This document shows positions 36,689-44,941 of a stretch of 64,000 nt of DNA, one piece after another. The notes beneath the pieces are model-generated. The model had not been told where the DNA came from and ran no database searches. It worked only from the letters and a program-made list of their open reading frames with translations. Made by a program: the position numbers and the translations under genes. Within the stretch, counting starts at the first letter, position 1. Every line of letters starts with the position of its first letter. The stretch is from Runella limosa DSM 17973 (GTDB lineage: Bacteria > Bacteroidota > Bacteroidia > Cytophagales > Spirosomataceae), in the NCBI RefSeq assembly GCF_000482465.1, contig NZ_AXVJ01000042.1, positions 1 to 64,000 of the forward strand, in the 5' to 3' direction.

Positions 36689-38047
36689 TTAGGAAATAAA
36701 ACTTCGTACAGTCGCTTTGAACTGTTCACCACGGTCTTCGTAGTTGTTGAACAAATCAAAACTAGCGCATGCTGGAGATAGAAGGGCGACGTCATTTGGT
36801 TGACCAAACGACAGCGCGTACTGTACCGCTTCTTTAACGTCCTGTGTCTCAATGACTACGGGGACAATAGAAGCGAAAAACGAGAGAAGTTTGCTGTTAT
36901 CTTTGCCCAGACAGATAAGGGCTTTTACTTTTTGGCGTACCAAAGGTTCGATTTGGGTATAATCGTTGCCTTTGTCAAGTCCGCCAGCTATCCAAATTAT
37001 AGGGGTATCAAAGCTATTTAACGCATAAAAAACGGAATCGACGTTGGTGGCTTTCGAATCATTAACGAAACTGATTCCGTTGATTTCGGCTACGGGTTCC
37101 AAGCGGTGGGCCGCATTTTGGAATGTCAGCAATCCATTCTTGATTTGCTCATCGGTCAATCCTACTGCCATAGACGCCAAGGTTGCGGCCATCGCGTTTA
37201 TAGCATTGTGAGGTCCTTTGATGGGCAACTCGTTTGCGTTTATATCAAAAGTACGTGTATTGCGAGTGAGATGCAAAATTCCTTCCTGAAAAAAACCGCC
37301 ATTCTTTTCTTTTTTCAAGAAAGAAATAGGTAAGTGGTTGACATTGAATGATTTCTTGCCAAGTTCGAGGGCAATAGGTTCGTTGTCAATGAAATAAATA
37401 AAATCGTCGCTTGCTTGGAGATTTTGTAATAAACGAAATTTGGAATCGACGTACTTTTGGAAAGTATATTCGTAACGGTCGAGATGATCGGGCGTAATGT
37501 TGAGTAAAACCGCGACATCAGCTTTGAACTCGTACATATTGTCCAACTGAAAGCTGCTAAGTTCGAGCACAAACCAGTCGAAGGTATCGTCGATGACTTG
37601 TTTGGCGAAACTCTCACCGATATTTCCAGCTAATCCAACATTGATGCCTGCTGATTTAAGAAGGTGATAAATCAATAAAGTCGTTGTTGTTTTACCATTG
37701 CTGCCCGTAATCGCAATTTTTTTCGCTTTTGTATAACGTGATGCAAACTCAATTTCAGAAATAACGGGTGTGCCTTGTTCATATAATTTTTTAATCAACG
37801 GCACTTTGTCAGGAATACCTGGACTTTTTATCACTTCTTTTGCCGAAAGAATAATAGTTTCGGTATGTTTGCCTTCTTCAAATGGTATATTATTTGCAGC
37901 TAGAATACCCCGATATTCCTCGGTAAGGGAGCCCTTATCCGATAAAAATACGTCAAAACCTTTGGCTTGAGCCAATAAGGCCGCGCCAACGCCACTTTCG
38001 CCGCCACCTAAGACGACGATTCTGAACGAATCTTGGGGGTTCATCAA
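36689..38047 (-). CDS. murD: UDP-N-acetylmuramoyl-L-alanine--D-glutamate ligase
   Basis: A 452-residue Mur ligase adding D-Glu to the peptidoglycan precursor. The ATP-binding loop ITGSNGKTTTTLLI (about residues 112-125), LELSSFQL and the FVNDSKATNVDS block are all present; the N-terminal VLGGGESGVGAALLA binds UDP-MurNAc-Ala. It is the first gene of this cluster; the usual upstream neighbours mraY and murE are missing, so its promoter must lie in 38048-38157. Confidence 0.97.
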   Translation of the reverse strand: MMNPQDSFRIVVLGGGESGVGAALLAQAKGFDVFLSDKGSLTEEYRGILAANNIPFEEGKHTETIILSAKEVIKSPGIPDKVPLIKKLYEQGTPVISEIEFASRYTKAKKIAITGSNGKTTTTLLIYHLLKSAGINVGLAGNIGESFAKQVIDDTFDWFVLELSSFQLDNMYEFKADVAVLLNITPDHLDRYEYTFQKYVDSKFRLLQNLQASDDFIYFIDNEPIALELGKKSFNVNHLPISFLKKEKNGGFFQEGILHLTRNTRTFDINANELPIKGPHNAINAMAATLASMAVGLTDEQIKNGLLTFQNAAHRLEPVAEINGISFVNDSKATNVDSVFYALNSFDTPIIWIAGGLDKGNDYTQIEPLVRQKVKALICLGKDNSKLLSFFASIVPVVIETQDVKEAVQYALSFGQPNDVALLSPACASFDLFNNYEDRGEQFKATVRSFIS

Positions 38048-38157
38048 TAAAAATGTAAGAGGTAAAGCAAAGAATGAAAACTCAACCCAAATTAAGGCTT
38101 TTTTATAGGAAATTGCAAAGAAATAAAAACGACTAATCTTTAAAAAAAACCTTAAAT

Positions 38158-38967
38158 ATGCTTAATATCGAACCCGAAAAAAACACGTTTCTCACTGATA
38201 TGCCACGAATTATAGACCTTTCCAAACCAATTCGCTTTAATGCCGAAGACCCTTGGTTTATGCGGGTAAAAATTAAACATAAACCTCATAAAGCCGCTCG
38301 GTGGCTGATTCGCTTTCTCGGTTTACCTTTCCGACTGTTCCCCAAGGATTTTGTCGGCTGGGCAGATGACACTATTAAACATATGGGAGTTCACGCGACC
38401 ACGCACCTTGATGCGCCTTGGCATTATTACCCAACTGTGGCTGGACAGCCTGCCAAAACCATTGATGAAATACCATTGGAATGGTGCTACGGCGACGGCG
38501 TGGTTATTGATATGACTCACAAAGCAGATTTTGATATCATTACATTGCAGGATATACAAGAATATCTAACTACGAAAGATATTTCTTTGCAGGCAGGTAT
38601 GATTGTACTCATCCAAACAGGGCGCGATAAATTCAATGGAACAAAGCAATTTGCGGACGTAGGAACGGGTATGAGCAAAGAGGCGACCGAATGGCTTATT
38701 GACCAAGGAATCAAAGTAATGGGTATTGACCAATGGGGTTGGGATTTACCCATGCGCTACATGATTCAAAAAGCGAAAGAATCGGGCAATCGTGATTTGT
38801 TTTGGCAAGCGCACCTAGTGGGACGAGAAAAGGAATACTGTCACATCGAACAACTGGTCAACCTAGGCGCATTGCCGCCAACGGGCTTTAAAGTGTGTGT
38901 ATTTCCGCTTAAAATTGTGGGGGCATCGGCCGCCCCCGCGCGTGTTGTGGCAATTTTAAACGAATAA
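38158..38967 (+). CDS. Cyclase-family hydrolase (kynurenine formamidase-like)
   Basis: A 269-residue metal-dependent hydrolase of the cyclase family (Pfam PF04199 type), which includes kynurenine formamidase and isatin hydrolase. The metal motif is HATTHLDAPWHY near residue 80, a variant of HxGTHxDxPxH. VMGIDQWGWDLP near residue 190 belongs to the second half of the site. No signal peptide. Substrate unknown. Divergent from murD; its stop codon abuts, with no spacer, the stop codon of the convergent heme/LRR gene. Confidence 0.85.
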   Translation: MLNIEPEKNTFLTDMPRIIDLSKPIRFNAEDPWFMRVKIKHKPHKAARWLIRFLGLPFRLFPKDFVGWADDTIKHMGVHATTHLDAPWHYYPTVAGQPAKTIDEIPLEWCYGDGVVIDMTHKADFDIITLQDIQEYLTTKDISLQAGMIVLIQTGRDKFNGTKQFADVGTGMSKEATEWLIDQGIKVMGIDQWGWDLPMRYMIQKAKESGNRDLFWQAHLVGREKEYCHIEQLVNLGALPPTGFKVCVFPLKIVGASAAPARVVAILNE

Positions 38968-40473
38968 TTATTTTTTCTTGACTTCCTCGGGTTTGGGAGC
39001 GCTTTGACCCACCTTGACAAACTCAGCAATTTGTTGCTCGGTAATACCTGTGGTGATTTCTAAAGCAGCATTGGCTTGTTTCAAAGCGCTCACGCCTGCT
39101 TCAGTTACGTTGGTTTTCCAAAGGTGAAGGCTGGTCAATTTTTTAGCAGCTGCGAGTTCTTTAAGTCCTTGGCCGGTGATTTTTGTACCCACTAAATTGA
39201 GGTACGTTAGACGAGGTAAGTCCTTGATTTTTTGGAGTAAAGCGTCTGAAATAGCTGTATTTTCAAGATGTAATTTTTGTAAATTTTTGAGTTGGCTGAG
39301 GATGCTTGCAGCTTGGTCGGTGATACGAGTATTGTTTAGTTTTAACCAAACGATTTGTTCGCTAAGAGGTTCCAAAAGTGCAAGTTGGCTATCTGTTAGG
39401 GTACTAGCATTGACGGCGTTGATGTCTAACAAATGGCTGCCTGTGGCAATGGGAGTAGCCAAAACGCCTACTTTTTTGAGGGCTTCGATGTCGTTGGCAT
39501 TGGGAGCGGAGACATTAAGAGAGGCTAATTCATCTTTTTGGCTAGAAGTAGATGCGCTACCTTCGGCAGACTGTGGTTTGCTGAGGGCTGCCAACGCGGG
39601 TTTAACGGCATCGGTTGTTTTGAGTTCTGCCACTTTTTTGTCCACGGGCGCTCCTTGGTCAATCCACCAAGATAAAATAGCCACTTGCCCTTCCGAAAGT
39701 TGGGTTTTTCCTTTGGGTGGCATGTGATTTTCGTCTTCTAGTGGGAGCAAACAGCGCTTAATGAGTTCACTTTCTTCGGATTTTCCTGCAATAAAAGCGG
39801 GACCATTTTCTCCCCCTTTTTTCAATAATTCTATTTCATCCATTCGCAAATCGCCCTTGGATTTTTTTGCGTTGTGGCACTGAACACACCTTGTTTTTAG
39901 AATAGGGTTGACGATGTCTTGATAAACCAAGGCATTGTTGACGTCGGCAATGGGCTTAATTTCATCGCTCCTTTTTTCAGTTTTGGGTTCCATGCCCGCC
40001 CACGCCCGAAAGGGTTCGGGTGTTTCTTGGGTGAGATAGCCCTCCCCGTGCGTAAGAGAACCGCCATGATGCCCTGCGACCATTGTAAAAAGACCGCCTA
40101 TTGCCAAGGCAGGAAGGTACAAAAGCCCACCCAATTTGAAATTTTGAAACAACAAATCGGTCTTAGAAACCCACGCAATCCACGAAGCAACGGCCACCCA
40201 AATCCCTTGCCATTTGTGTTCTTCGAGCAGTTCGGTTTCATAACCTCCTCCCAAAGACAACAAATAGCCCGCAATGCACGATGCCGTAGCTCCAATGGCT
40301 GACCAAAACAAAATAAACGAAATCGTCGAGTCTTTTACTTCTACCTTATTGGTCAAGCGTCCCAGTTCGAGCAGCCCCGCTAGGAGTAAAAATCCAATGG
40401 GTAAGTGTACCAATACAGGGTGAAAACGTCCAATAAAGGCGGCCCAATCGGAAGAAGCTTGTAACAAAATCAT
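38968..40473 (-). CDS. Membrane protein with heme-c domain and leucine-rich repeats
   Basis: A 501-residue mosaic. Residues 10-135 contain about four membrane helices of the DUF2231 type. A c-type heme site C196-V-Q-C199-H200 with the typical KGDLRMDE and ENHMPPKGK blocks identifies a planctomycete-type cytochrome c domain (PSCyt1-like). After a low-complexity Ala/Ser linker, residues about 330-470 form leucine-rich repeats (LKNLQKLHLENTAIS, LTYLNLVGTKI). Likely an inner-membrane protein facing the periplasm, of unknown role. Start overlaps the upstream hydrolase stop by 4 bp (ATGA type), indicating translational coupling. Confidence 0.82.
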   Translation of the reverse strand: MILLQASSDWAAFIGRFHPVLVHLPIGFLLLAGLLELGRLTNKVEVKDSTISFILFWSAIGATASCIAGYLLSLGGGYETELLEEHKWQGIWVAVASWIAWVSKTDLLFQNFKLGGLLYLPALAIGGLFTMVAGHHGGSLTHGEGYLTQETPEPFRAWAGMEPKTEKRSDEIKPIADVNNALVYQDIVNPILKTRCVQCHNAKKSKGDLRMDEIELLKKGGENGPAFIAGKSEESELIKRCLLPLEDENHMPPKGKTQLSEGQVAILSWWIDQGAPVDKKVAELKTTDAVKPALAALSKPQSAEGSASTSSQKDELASLNVSAPNANDIEALKKVGVLATPIATGSHLLDINAVNASTLTDSQLALLEPLSEQIVWLKLNNTRITDQAASILSQLKNLQKLHLENTAISDALLQKIKDLPRLTYLNLVGTKITGQGLKELAAAKKLTSLHLWKTNVTEAGVSALKQANAALEITTGITEQQIAEFVKVGQSAPKPEEVKKK

Positions 40474-42458
40474 GGTTTGATGGCGACGATGGAGTGAATG
40501 TCTAATTTGCTTATGGTAAAGGTAATTTCTCCGTTTTTATACGCAAACGGAATCGGCTTATTTTCAGGTTGAAGCATGACTTGTTTGGGGCGAACGGGCG
40601 CTTTTACGGTTATTTTTAAGTTTGATAACGAAGGAATTTCGTCACTGGCATGGATGGCTTTGTTGGCATGGTTTCCTGCCATATTGATGAGGTTTACGTA
40701 AGTAGTTCCTTGTTTTTGGTTGAGTGCCACATTCACGTACTTTGAGCCACTCACGGTTACTTGGGGTTGAAACAATTGTTTGGCCAATGTACCTAAAAAG
40801 TCTCTTCCGACGTAGGTTTCGCGCTTAAAATGTTGTTCTCCAAAATTAAAATAAATGCCCGCGATTTTCCCCTTTCCAAAAGAAGTGATGGAAGCAACAG
40901 GGCCTTCCCCAAAACGGAGGTCGCCTCCCGAAAACCATTGACCAAACGTCTGAGTACCCGAAAGTGGTTCAAAAGGCCGAAACGTAGCTTTGGTACCCGT
41001 CAGAAGTTGGCCAAATCCCCAATTGGAAATGGTTTGGGTGGAAGCACCAAGACGAACGCCTAATGGAACTTCAAACAATTTGACGGTTTCACTGCCAATA
41101 ACGAGCAAATTTCCGCCTTGGCGCACGTACTCGATTAACTCATCTTTGAGGGTTTCGTCGATTTTTTTCCATTCAGGAATGACGATAAGCGGATAGGCTT
41201 GCGTACGACCACGGAGGTGATGTTCTTGCAAAATTTCGGTGGGCAATTGGCTGTACAATAGCGCATTGAGGGTGCCAATCATGGGTTGCTGTTTGCCATC
41301 GCCAGTGTTGTAAACGGTCGTTAGCTGACTTTTGTACCCCACATTGGAGTAAAGCAAGGCTACTTGCGGGATGGGCTTGGTTTGCTGGGTAAAAGGCTGC
41401 CGTTGGCGGCAAAACTTCGCCAAGTCGCTCATGGTTTGGTACGAAAAAGTAGGCAAACTTCCGTCGCGTTCTTGGGTCCAGTAGGCTTGAAAACCACCTC
41501 CCATTGAAATCACTTGGGCGGCTTCCTGCGAAAGTTGAATGGCGTTTTTGGGTGATTTTACTTGGTCTTCCCATCCGTACCCAAAACTCCACGACATCAA
41601 GTCCCATGGTTTGCCCTGAGGTGCCAAACAACGCGCCTGAAAAGCCGATTGGTTGGCTCCGTTGAGGGGTTCGGTATCGCCCGATAAAAAATCGACGTTT
41701 ATATCGACCTTTTCGGGCATCATGGCCGAAAAAGACCAATTGCTTGCTACCTGAAAACGAGGGTTGTAAGCGTGGAGGGCATCGGTATATTTGCGGACGT
41801 ACCGACGAAAGGCATCGCGGTGAAATTCCAACCACTTGTCGTAATGAGGGTCGGTTTTTTTTCGGGGAATGTCTTGGATGCCTGTGATAAACCGAAATTC
41901 GTCGATCGCAGCTTGGCAATAATCGGGATTGGTTGCCCAGCAGTCGCCATCGACCCATACGCCGTTGACGCCATAATCGCTAATTTCTTTCAACTGTGGA
42001 ATGAGTAAACTATCGGCGTAAGCGCTCCAGAGCGAGGCTTTTTGGCGGTCTGGTTTGCCTTCTGAATCAATCCGCGACCAATTGGGATGGTATTTAACAG
42101 CTTCGTCGTCCCACACACCTGAGTAATGAACGTATAACGCTACGCCTCGACGTAGGGTAACTTCTCGAAAGAGTTTTAAAATATCTTTTTCGACCCGCTT
42201 GGGAGGGTTTCCTACCTTGGTTGGATAACTCGTAACCCCTGAGTGCCCCTTGCAATCTACTTGAATAAAATCGGGCTTCACTTTTGTTAAAAGTGAATCT
42301 ATCATCTTGTCGGTGAGGGTTTTACCGATGAGAGTGTCTTGCAAAGTCGCATGAAAATCAAAATGCAAGCCGAAATAACTTTCGGCGCGGCGCAAAGGCG
42401 TTTGGCCAAGGGCGGCACACGAAAAAAGCCCGAATAGTACAGCGTATAATTGTTTCAT
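40470..42458 (-). CDS. Exported glycoside hydrolase-like protein
   Basis: A 662-residue protein with a signal peptide (residues 1-18, ending ALGQ). Residues about 25-330 resemble a hypothetical-glycosyl-hydrolase TIM barrel (GHL6-like: FGLHFDFHA, FIQVDCKGHSG, GVNGVWVDGDCW), and residues about 360-560 resemble the beta-galactosidase trimerisation / glutamine-amidotransferase-like domain. A C-terminal beta domain follows. It probably acts on polysaccharide in the periplasm or at the surface; the substrate is unknown. Coupled by a 4-bp overlap to the heme/LRR membrane protein gene. Confidence 0.75.
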   Translation of the reverse strand: MKQLYAVLFGLFSCAALGQTPLRRAESYFGLHFDFHATLQDTLIGKTLTDKMIDSLLTKVKPDFIQVDCKGHSGVTSYPTKVGNPPKRVEKDILKLFREVTLRRGVALYVHYSGVWDDEAVKYHPNWSRIDSEGKPDRQKASLWSAYADSLLIPQLKEISDYGVNGVWVDGDCWATNPDYCQAAIDEFRFITGIQDIPRKKTDPHYDKWLEFHRDAFRRYVRKYTDALHAYNPRFQVASNWSFSAMMPEKVDINVDFLSGDTEPLNGANQSAFQARCLAPQGKPWDLMSWSFGYGWEDQVKSPKNAIQLSQEAAQVISMGGGFQAYWTQERDGSLPTFSYQTMSDLAKFCRQRQPFTQQTKPIPQVALLYSNVGYKSQLTTVYNTGDGKQQPMIGTLNALLYSQLPTEILQEHHLRGRTQAYPLIVIPEWKKIDETLKDELIEYVRQGGNLLVIGSETVKLFEVPLGVRLGASTQTISNWGFGQLLTGTKATFRPFEPLSGTQTFGQWFSGGDLRFGEGPVASITSFGKGKIAGIYFNFGEQHFKRETYVGRDFLGTLAKQLFQPQVTVSGSKYVNVALNQKQGTTYVNLINMAGNHANKAIHASDEIPSLSNLKITVKAPVRPKQVMLQPENKPIPFAYKNGEITFTISKLDIHSIVAIKP

Positions 42459-42572
42459 TAGAAAGGAAATTTATTACCCATACTACCAAAGACAAGGAGT
42501 AGGCTATTCTCTTGTTTTGCAACTCAAAGTCATTTTTGGACATGCTTCATTGGGGGCTTATTAAGATTGGTT

Positions 42573-42603
42573 TTTGATTTAAGGGGTGAATCCCCTAATT
42601 TAG
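42573..42603 (+). promoter_or_regulatory. gcvH promoter with palindrome in the spacer
   Basis: TTTG at 42573-42576, a 19-bp spacer, then TAATTTAG at 42596-42603 (one mismatch to TAnnTTTG). Within the spacer AGGGG-TGAAT-CCCCT (42582-42596) forms a palindrome in the position of an operator. Predicted leader is about 22 nt. Confidence 0.55.
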
Positions 42604-42631
42604 CAGCCAAAACGAAAAGCCTCAACAAACC

Positions 42632-43009
42632 ATGACATTTCCAGCAGAGCTTAAGTACACCAAAGACCACGAGTGGATTCGCCTTGAAAGCGACGGTACT
42701 GCCGTTGTAGGTATTACTGATTTTGCCCAAAGAGAATTGGGTGATATTGTTTATGTTGACATTAACACCGTTGGCGAAACCATCAATGAAGGTGAATTAT
42801 TTGGAACAGTAGAAGCCGTAAAAACCGTTTCTGACCTTTATTTGCCCGTTTCAGGAGAAATTCTTGAATTTAATGCAGCTTTGGAAGCTGATCCAGATTT
42901 GGTCAACTCTGATCCTTACGGTGAAGGTTGGATGATTCGTGTTAAAATAACTGGCTCAACCGATGACTTACTCTCTGTAGAAGCCTATAAAGAATTGATT
43001 GGCGAATAA
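42632..43009 (+). CDS. gcvH: Glycine cleavage system H protein
   Basis: A 125-residue lipoyl carrier protein that shuttles the aminomethyl group between the P, T and L proteins. The lipoylated lysine is K64 in [13 protein letters not shown]. Length and fold markers (KYTKDHEW at residues 8-15, DPYGEGWM) are typical. It has its own promoter and a terminator 5 bp after its stop; gcvT and gcvP are not in the window. Confidence 0.97.
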   Translation: MTFPAELKYTKDHEWIRLESDGTAVVGITDFAQRELGDIVYVDINTVGETINEGELFGTVEAVKTVSDLYLPVSGEILEFNAALEADPDLVNSDPYGEGWMIRVKITGSTDDLLSVEAYKELIGE

Positions 43010-43013
43010 GAAC

Positions 43014-43038
43014 AAGCTCCGAAAGGGGCTTTTTTTTA
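43014..43038 (+). terminator. Terminator of gcvH
   Basis: AAGCTCC and GGGGCTT pair (one G-T pair) around a GAAA tetraloop and run into eight T residues. A textbook intrinsic terminator. Confidence 0.9.
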
Positions 43039-43078
43039 GCCCTATTCCCAACGGGGAGCCAAGAAAGTTGATAAAAAA

Positions 43079-44350
43079 ATGTTACTGATTCGTTCTGTAA
43101 AAATTACTGATACTCACTCGCCTTACAATGGGCAAATAAAAGATATTTTGGTAGAAAATGGCCAAATATCTCAGATTGCTGACCACATTGAGGCGGCCAA
43201 TGCCCAAGTACTTGAAGGCGAAAATTGGCATATTTCACCTGGTTGGGTGGATATGCGCGTTCATGCGTATGACCCAGGGTATGAGCAAAAAGAAGACTTG
43301 CGCTCGGCTTGTGCAGCCGCAGCTGTAGGTGGCTTCACTGACATTGCAGTATTACCCAACGCCAAACCTGCCCTCGACTCGAAAGATACCCTTGTGTACG
43401 TCAAACACAGGGCTTTGGGACAAGTGGTGAATGTTCACCCGATTGGTGCGGTTACAAAAAGCTGTGAAGGGAAAGATTTCACCGAAATGATTGACCTGTC
43501 GCACGCGGGGGCGGTGGCTTTTTCGGATGGTTCGCACCCTATTTACAACACGCATATTCTGTTGAAATCGTTACAATATTTGCAACAGGTTGACCGAGTG
43601 TTGATGAATCGCCCCGAAGATTACGATTTGACCGTGTTTGGGCAAATGAACGAAGGTGAAGTGAGTACGTTGCTCGGAATGAGGGGGATTCCCACCATTG
43701 CGGAAGAACTTATGGTCATGCGCGACCTAAAAATGCTCGAATACATGGGCATTAAAAGTGAAGCTCCCCTCTTACACTTCTCGACGATTTCGACGGCGAC
43801 TACGGTGGGACTGATTCGGGCGGCGAAAGCCAAGGGCTATCCCGTGTCTTGTGACGTGGCAGCGCACCAAATTGCGTTTGACGATTCGGCCTTGCTGAAT
43901 TTTGACACGAATTACAAGGTCAACCCACCTTTTAGAGCACAATCGGATATCGAAGCGATTTGGGAAGGATTGGCCGACGGCACCATCGACGCTGTGGTGT
44001 CGGATCATAATCCCCAAGATGAAGAGTCTAAGAATTTGGAGTTTGATTTGGCCGAATTTGGAATTATCGGGTTAGAAACGGCTTTTGCAGTACTCAACAC
44101 CTACAATACCCAAGTACCGCTGGATCAACTGATAGGAAAACTTACCCATCAGCCCCGTGCTATTCTACGTTTGCCTTCAGTAGCGATTTCGGAAGCCAAC
44201 GTAGCCAATTTTACCATTTTTAACCCCGATTTGGAATGGATTTTTAAGGAAACTCGTTCTAAATCAAAGAATTCGCCGTTTTTTGGTACTCAATTTAAAG
44301 GCAAAACCGTCTATGTTATCAACCAAGGATTGGTGGAAAAATGTGGATAA
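43079..44350 (+). CDS. Dihydroorotase-like amidohydrolase with altered metal site
   Basis: A 423-residue protein of the dihydroorotase family (pyrimidine synthesis, carbamoyl-aspartate cyclisation). The overall blocks are kept (DxxVHAYDPGYEQKEDL, AVLPNAKP, DTNYKVNPPFR, VVSDHNPQ), but the first His of the metal-binding HxH is Arg (R60-V-H62), and the usual DHAPH is DHNPQ. It may be a non-catalytic partner of aspartate carbamoyltransferase like the PyrC' proteins, or a divergent active enzyme. The stop codon lies inside a DnaA-box-like sequence, 15 bp before the DUF4199 gene. Confidence 0.85.
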   Translation: MLLIRSVKITDTHSPYNGQIKDILVENGQISQIADHIEAANAQVLEGENWHISPGWVDMRVHAYDPGYEQKEDLRSACAAAAVGGFTDIAVLPNAKPALDSKDTLVYVKHRALGQVVNVHPIGAVTKSCEGKDFTEMIDLSHAGAVAFSDGSHPIYNTHILLKSLQYLQQVDRVLMNRPEDYDLTVFGQMNEGEVSTLLGMRGIPTIAEELMVMRDLKMLEYMGIKSEAPLLHFSTISTATTVGLIRAAKAKGYPVSCDVAAHQIAFDDSALLNFDTNYKVNPPFRAQSDIEAIWEGLADGTIDAVVSDHNPQDEESKNLEFDLAEFGIIGLETAFAVLNTYNTQVPLDQLIGKLTHQPRAILRLPSVAISEANVANFTIFNPDLEWIFKETRSKSKNSPFFGTQFKGKTVYVINQGLVEKCG

Positions 44351-44362
44351 CTTTGTGGATAA
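44342..44362. other. Pair of exact DnaA-box sequences
   Basis: Two copies of TGTGGATAA (minus-strand TTATCCACA) at 44342-44350 and 44354-44362, 12 bp apart. The first contains the TAA stop of the dihydroorotase-like gene. The region is far from the main cluster, so its meaning is uncertain. Confidence 0.5.
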
Positions 44363-44365
44363 CCT

Positions 44366-44914
44366 ATGAAAAGTGTGATTAACTTCTTTAATAAGCCATT
44401 GCTCAAGCTCCCGTTATTCTTTGGAATAATTGCAGGCGTGGTTTGCTTTTTGTTCTTTTTGCTCGTTCAGAGCCTAGAAAAATTCTCAAGCACAAGCCGA
44501 GCGCTCGACGTCGGTTTTTTTACCATTATCATTGCTGCTGCCACTTGGTATTACCGTAAGAAGGTCGGGCAAGGCTACCTACACATGTGGGAAGGAATCT
44601 CGATTGGCTACGTAGTGTGGATTACGGGTGCGTTGGTGTGTGGCTATTTATCGAGCCTGTATTTTTACTTTTCCCCAAAAGCATTGACCCACTACCAAGG
44701 TATTTTACGCCAATCGTTGTTGGTCAACAAAGCGGAAGCGATAAAAGTATGGGGCAATGAAAGTTTTCAACAAAAACTGGCCGACATAGATAAACTTGAG
44801 CCTTCAAGTTTCATTTTTGATGAGTTTCGGTTTACGTTGATGCTCGTCGTAATGCCTATTTTATTGATTTCGTTGGTGCTTCGTAAACAACACCCTAACA
44901 GTTTGAGTCGTTAA
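44366..44914 (+). CDS. DUF4199 family membrane protein
   Basis: A 182-residue integral membrane protein with about four hydrophobic segments (about 15-38, 47-64, 76-99 and 155-175). The layout and the GYLHMWEGISIGYVVW block match the DUF4199 family, found almost only in Bacteroidota and of unknown function. It follows the dihydroorotase-like gene by 15 bp and is probably in the same transcript. Confidence 0.82.
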   Translation: MKSVINFFNKPLLKLPLFFGIIAGVVCFLFFLLVQSLEKFSSTSRALDVGFFTIIIAAATWYYRKKVGQGYLHMWEGISIGYVVWITGALVCGYLSSLYFYFSPKALTHYQGILRQSLLVNKAEAIKVWGNESFQQKLADIDKLEPSSFIFDEFRFTLMLVVMPILLISLVLRKQHPNSLSR

Positions 44915-44941
44915 AAATTTACCTCATTCTTCCCTTGACTG

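Noticed and set aside
41173-41958. 261-codon open frame overlapping the exported hydrolase-like gene on the same strand
   Set aside because: The protein is rich in Arg, Ser and Pro with no family features; the overlapping frame has a signal peptide and a coherent fold.
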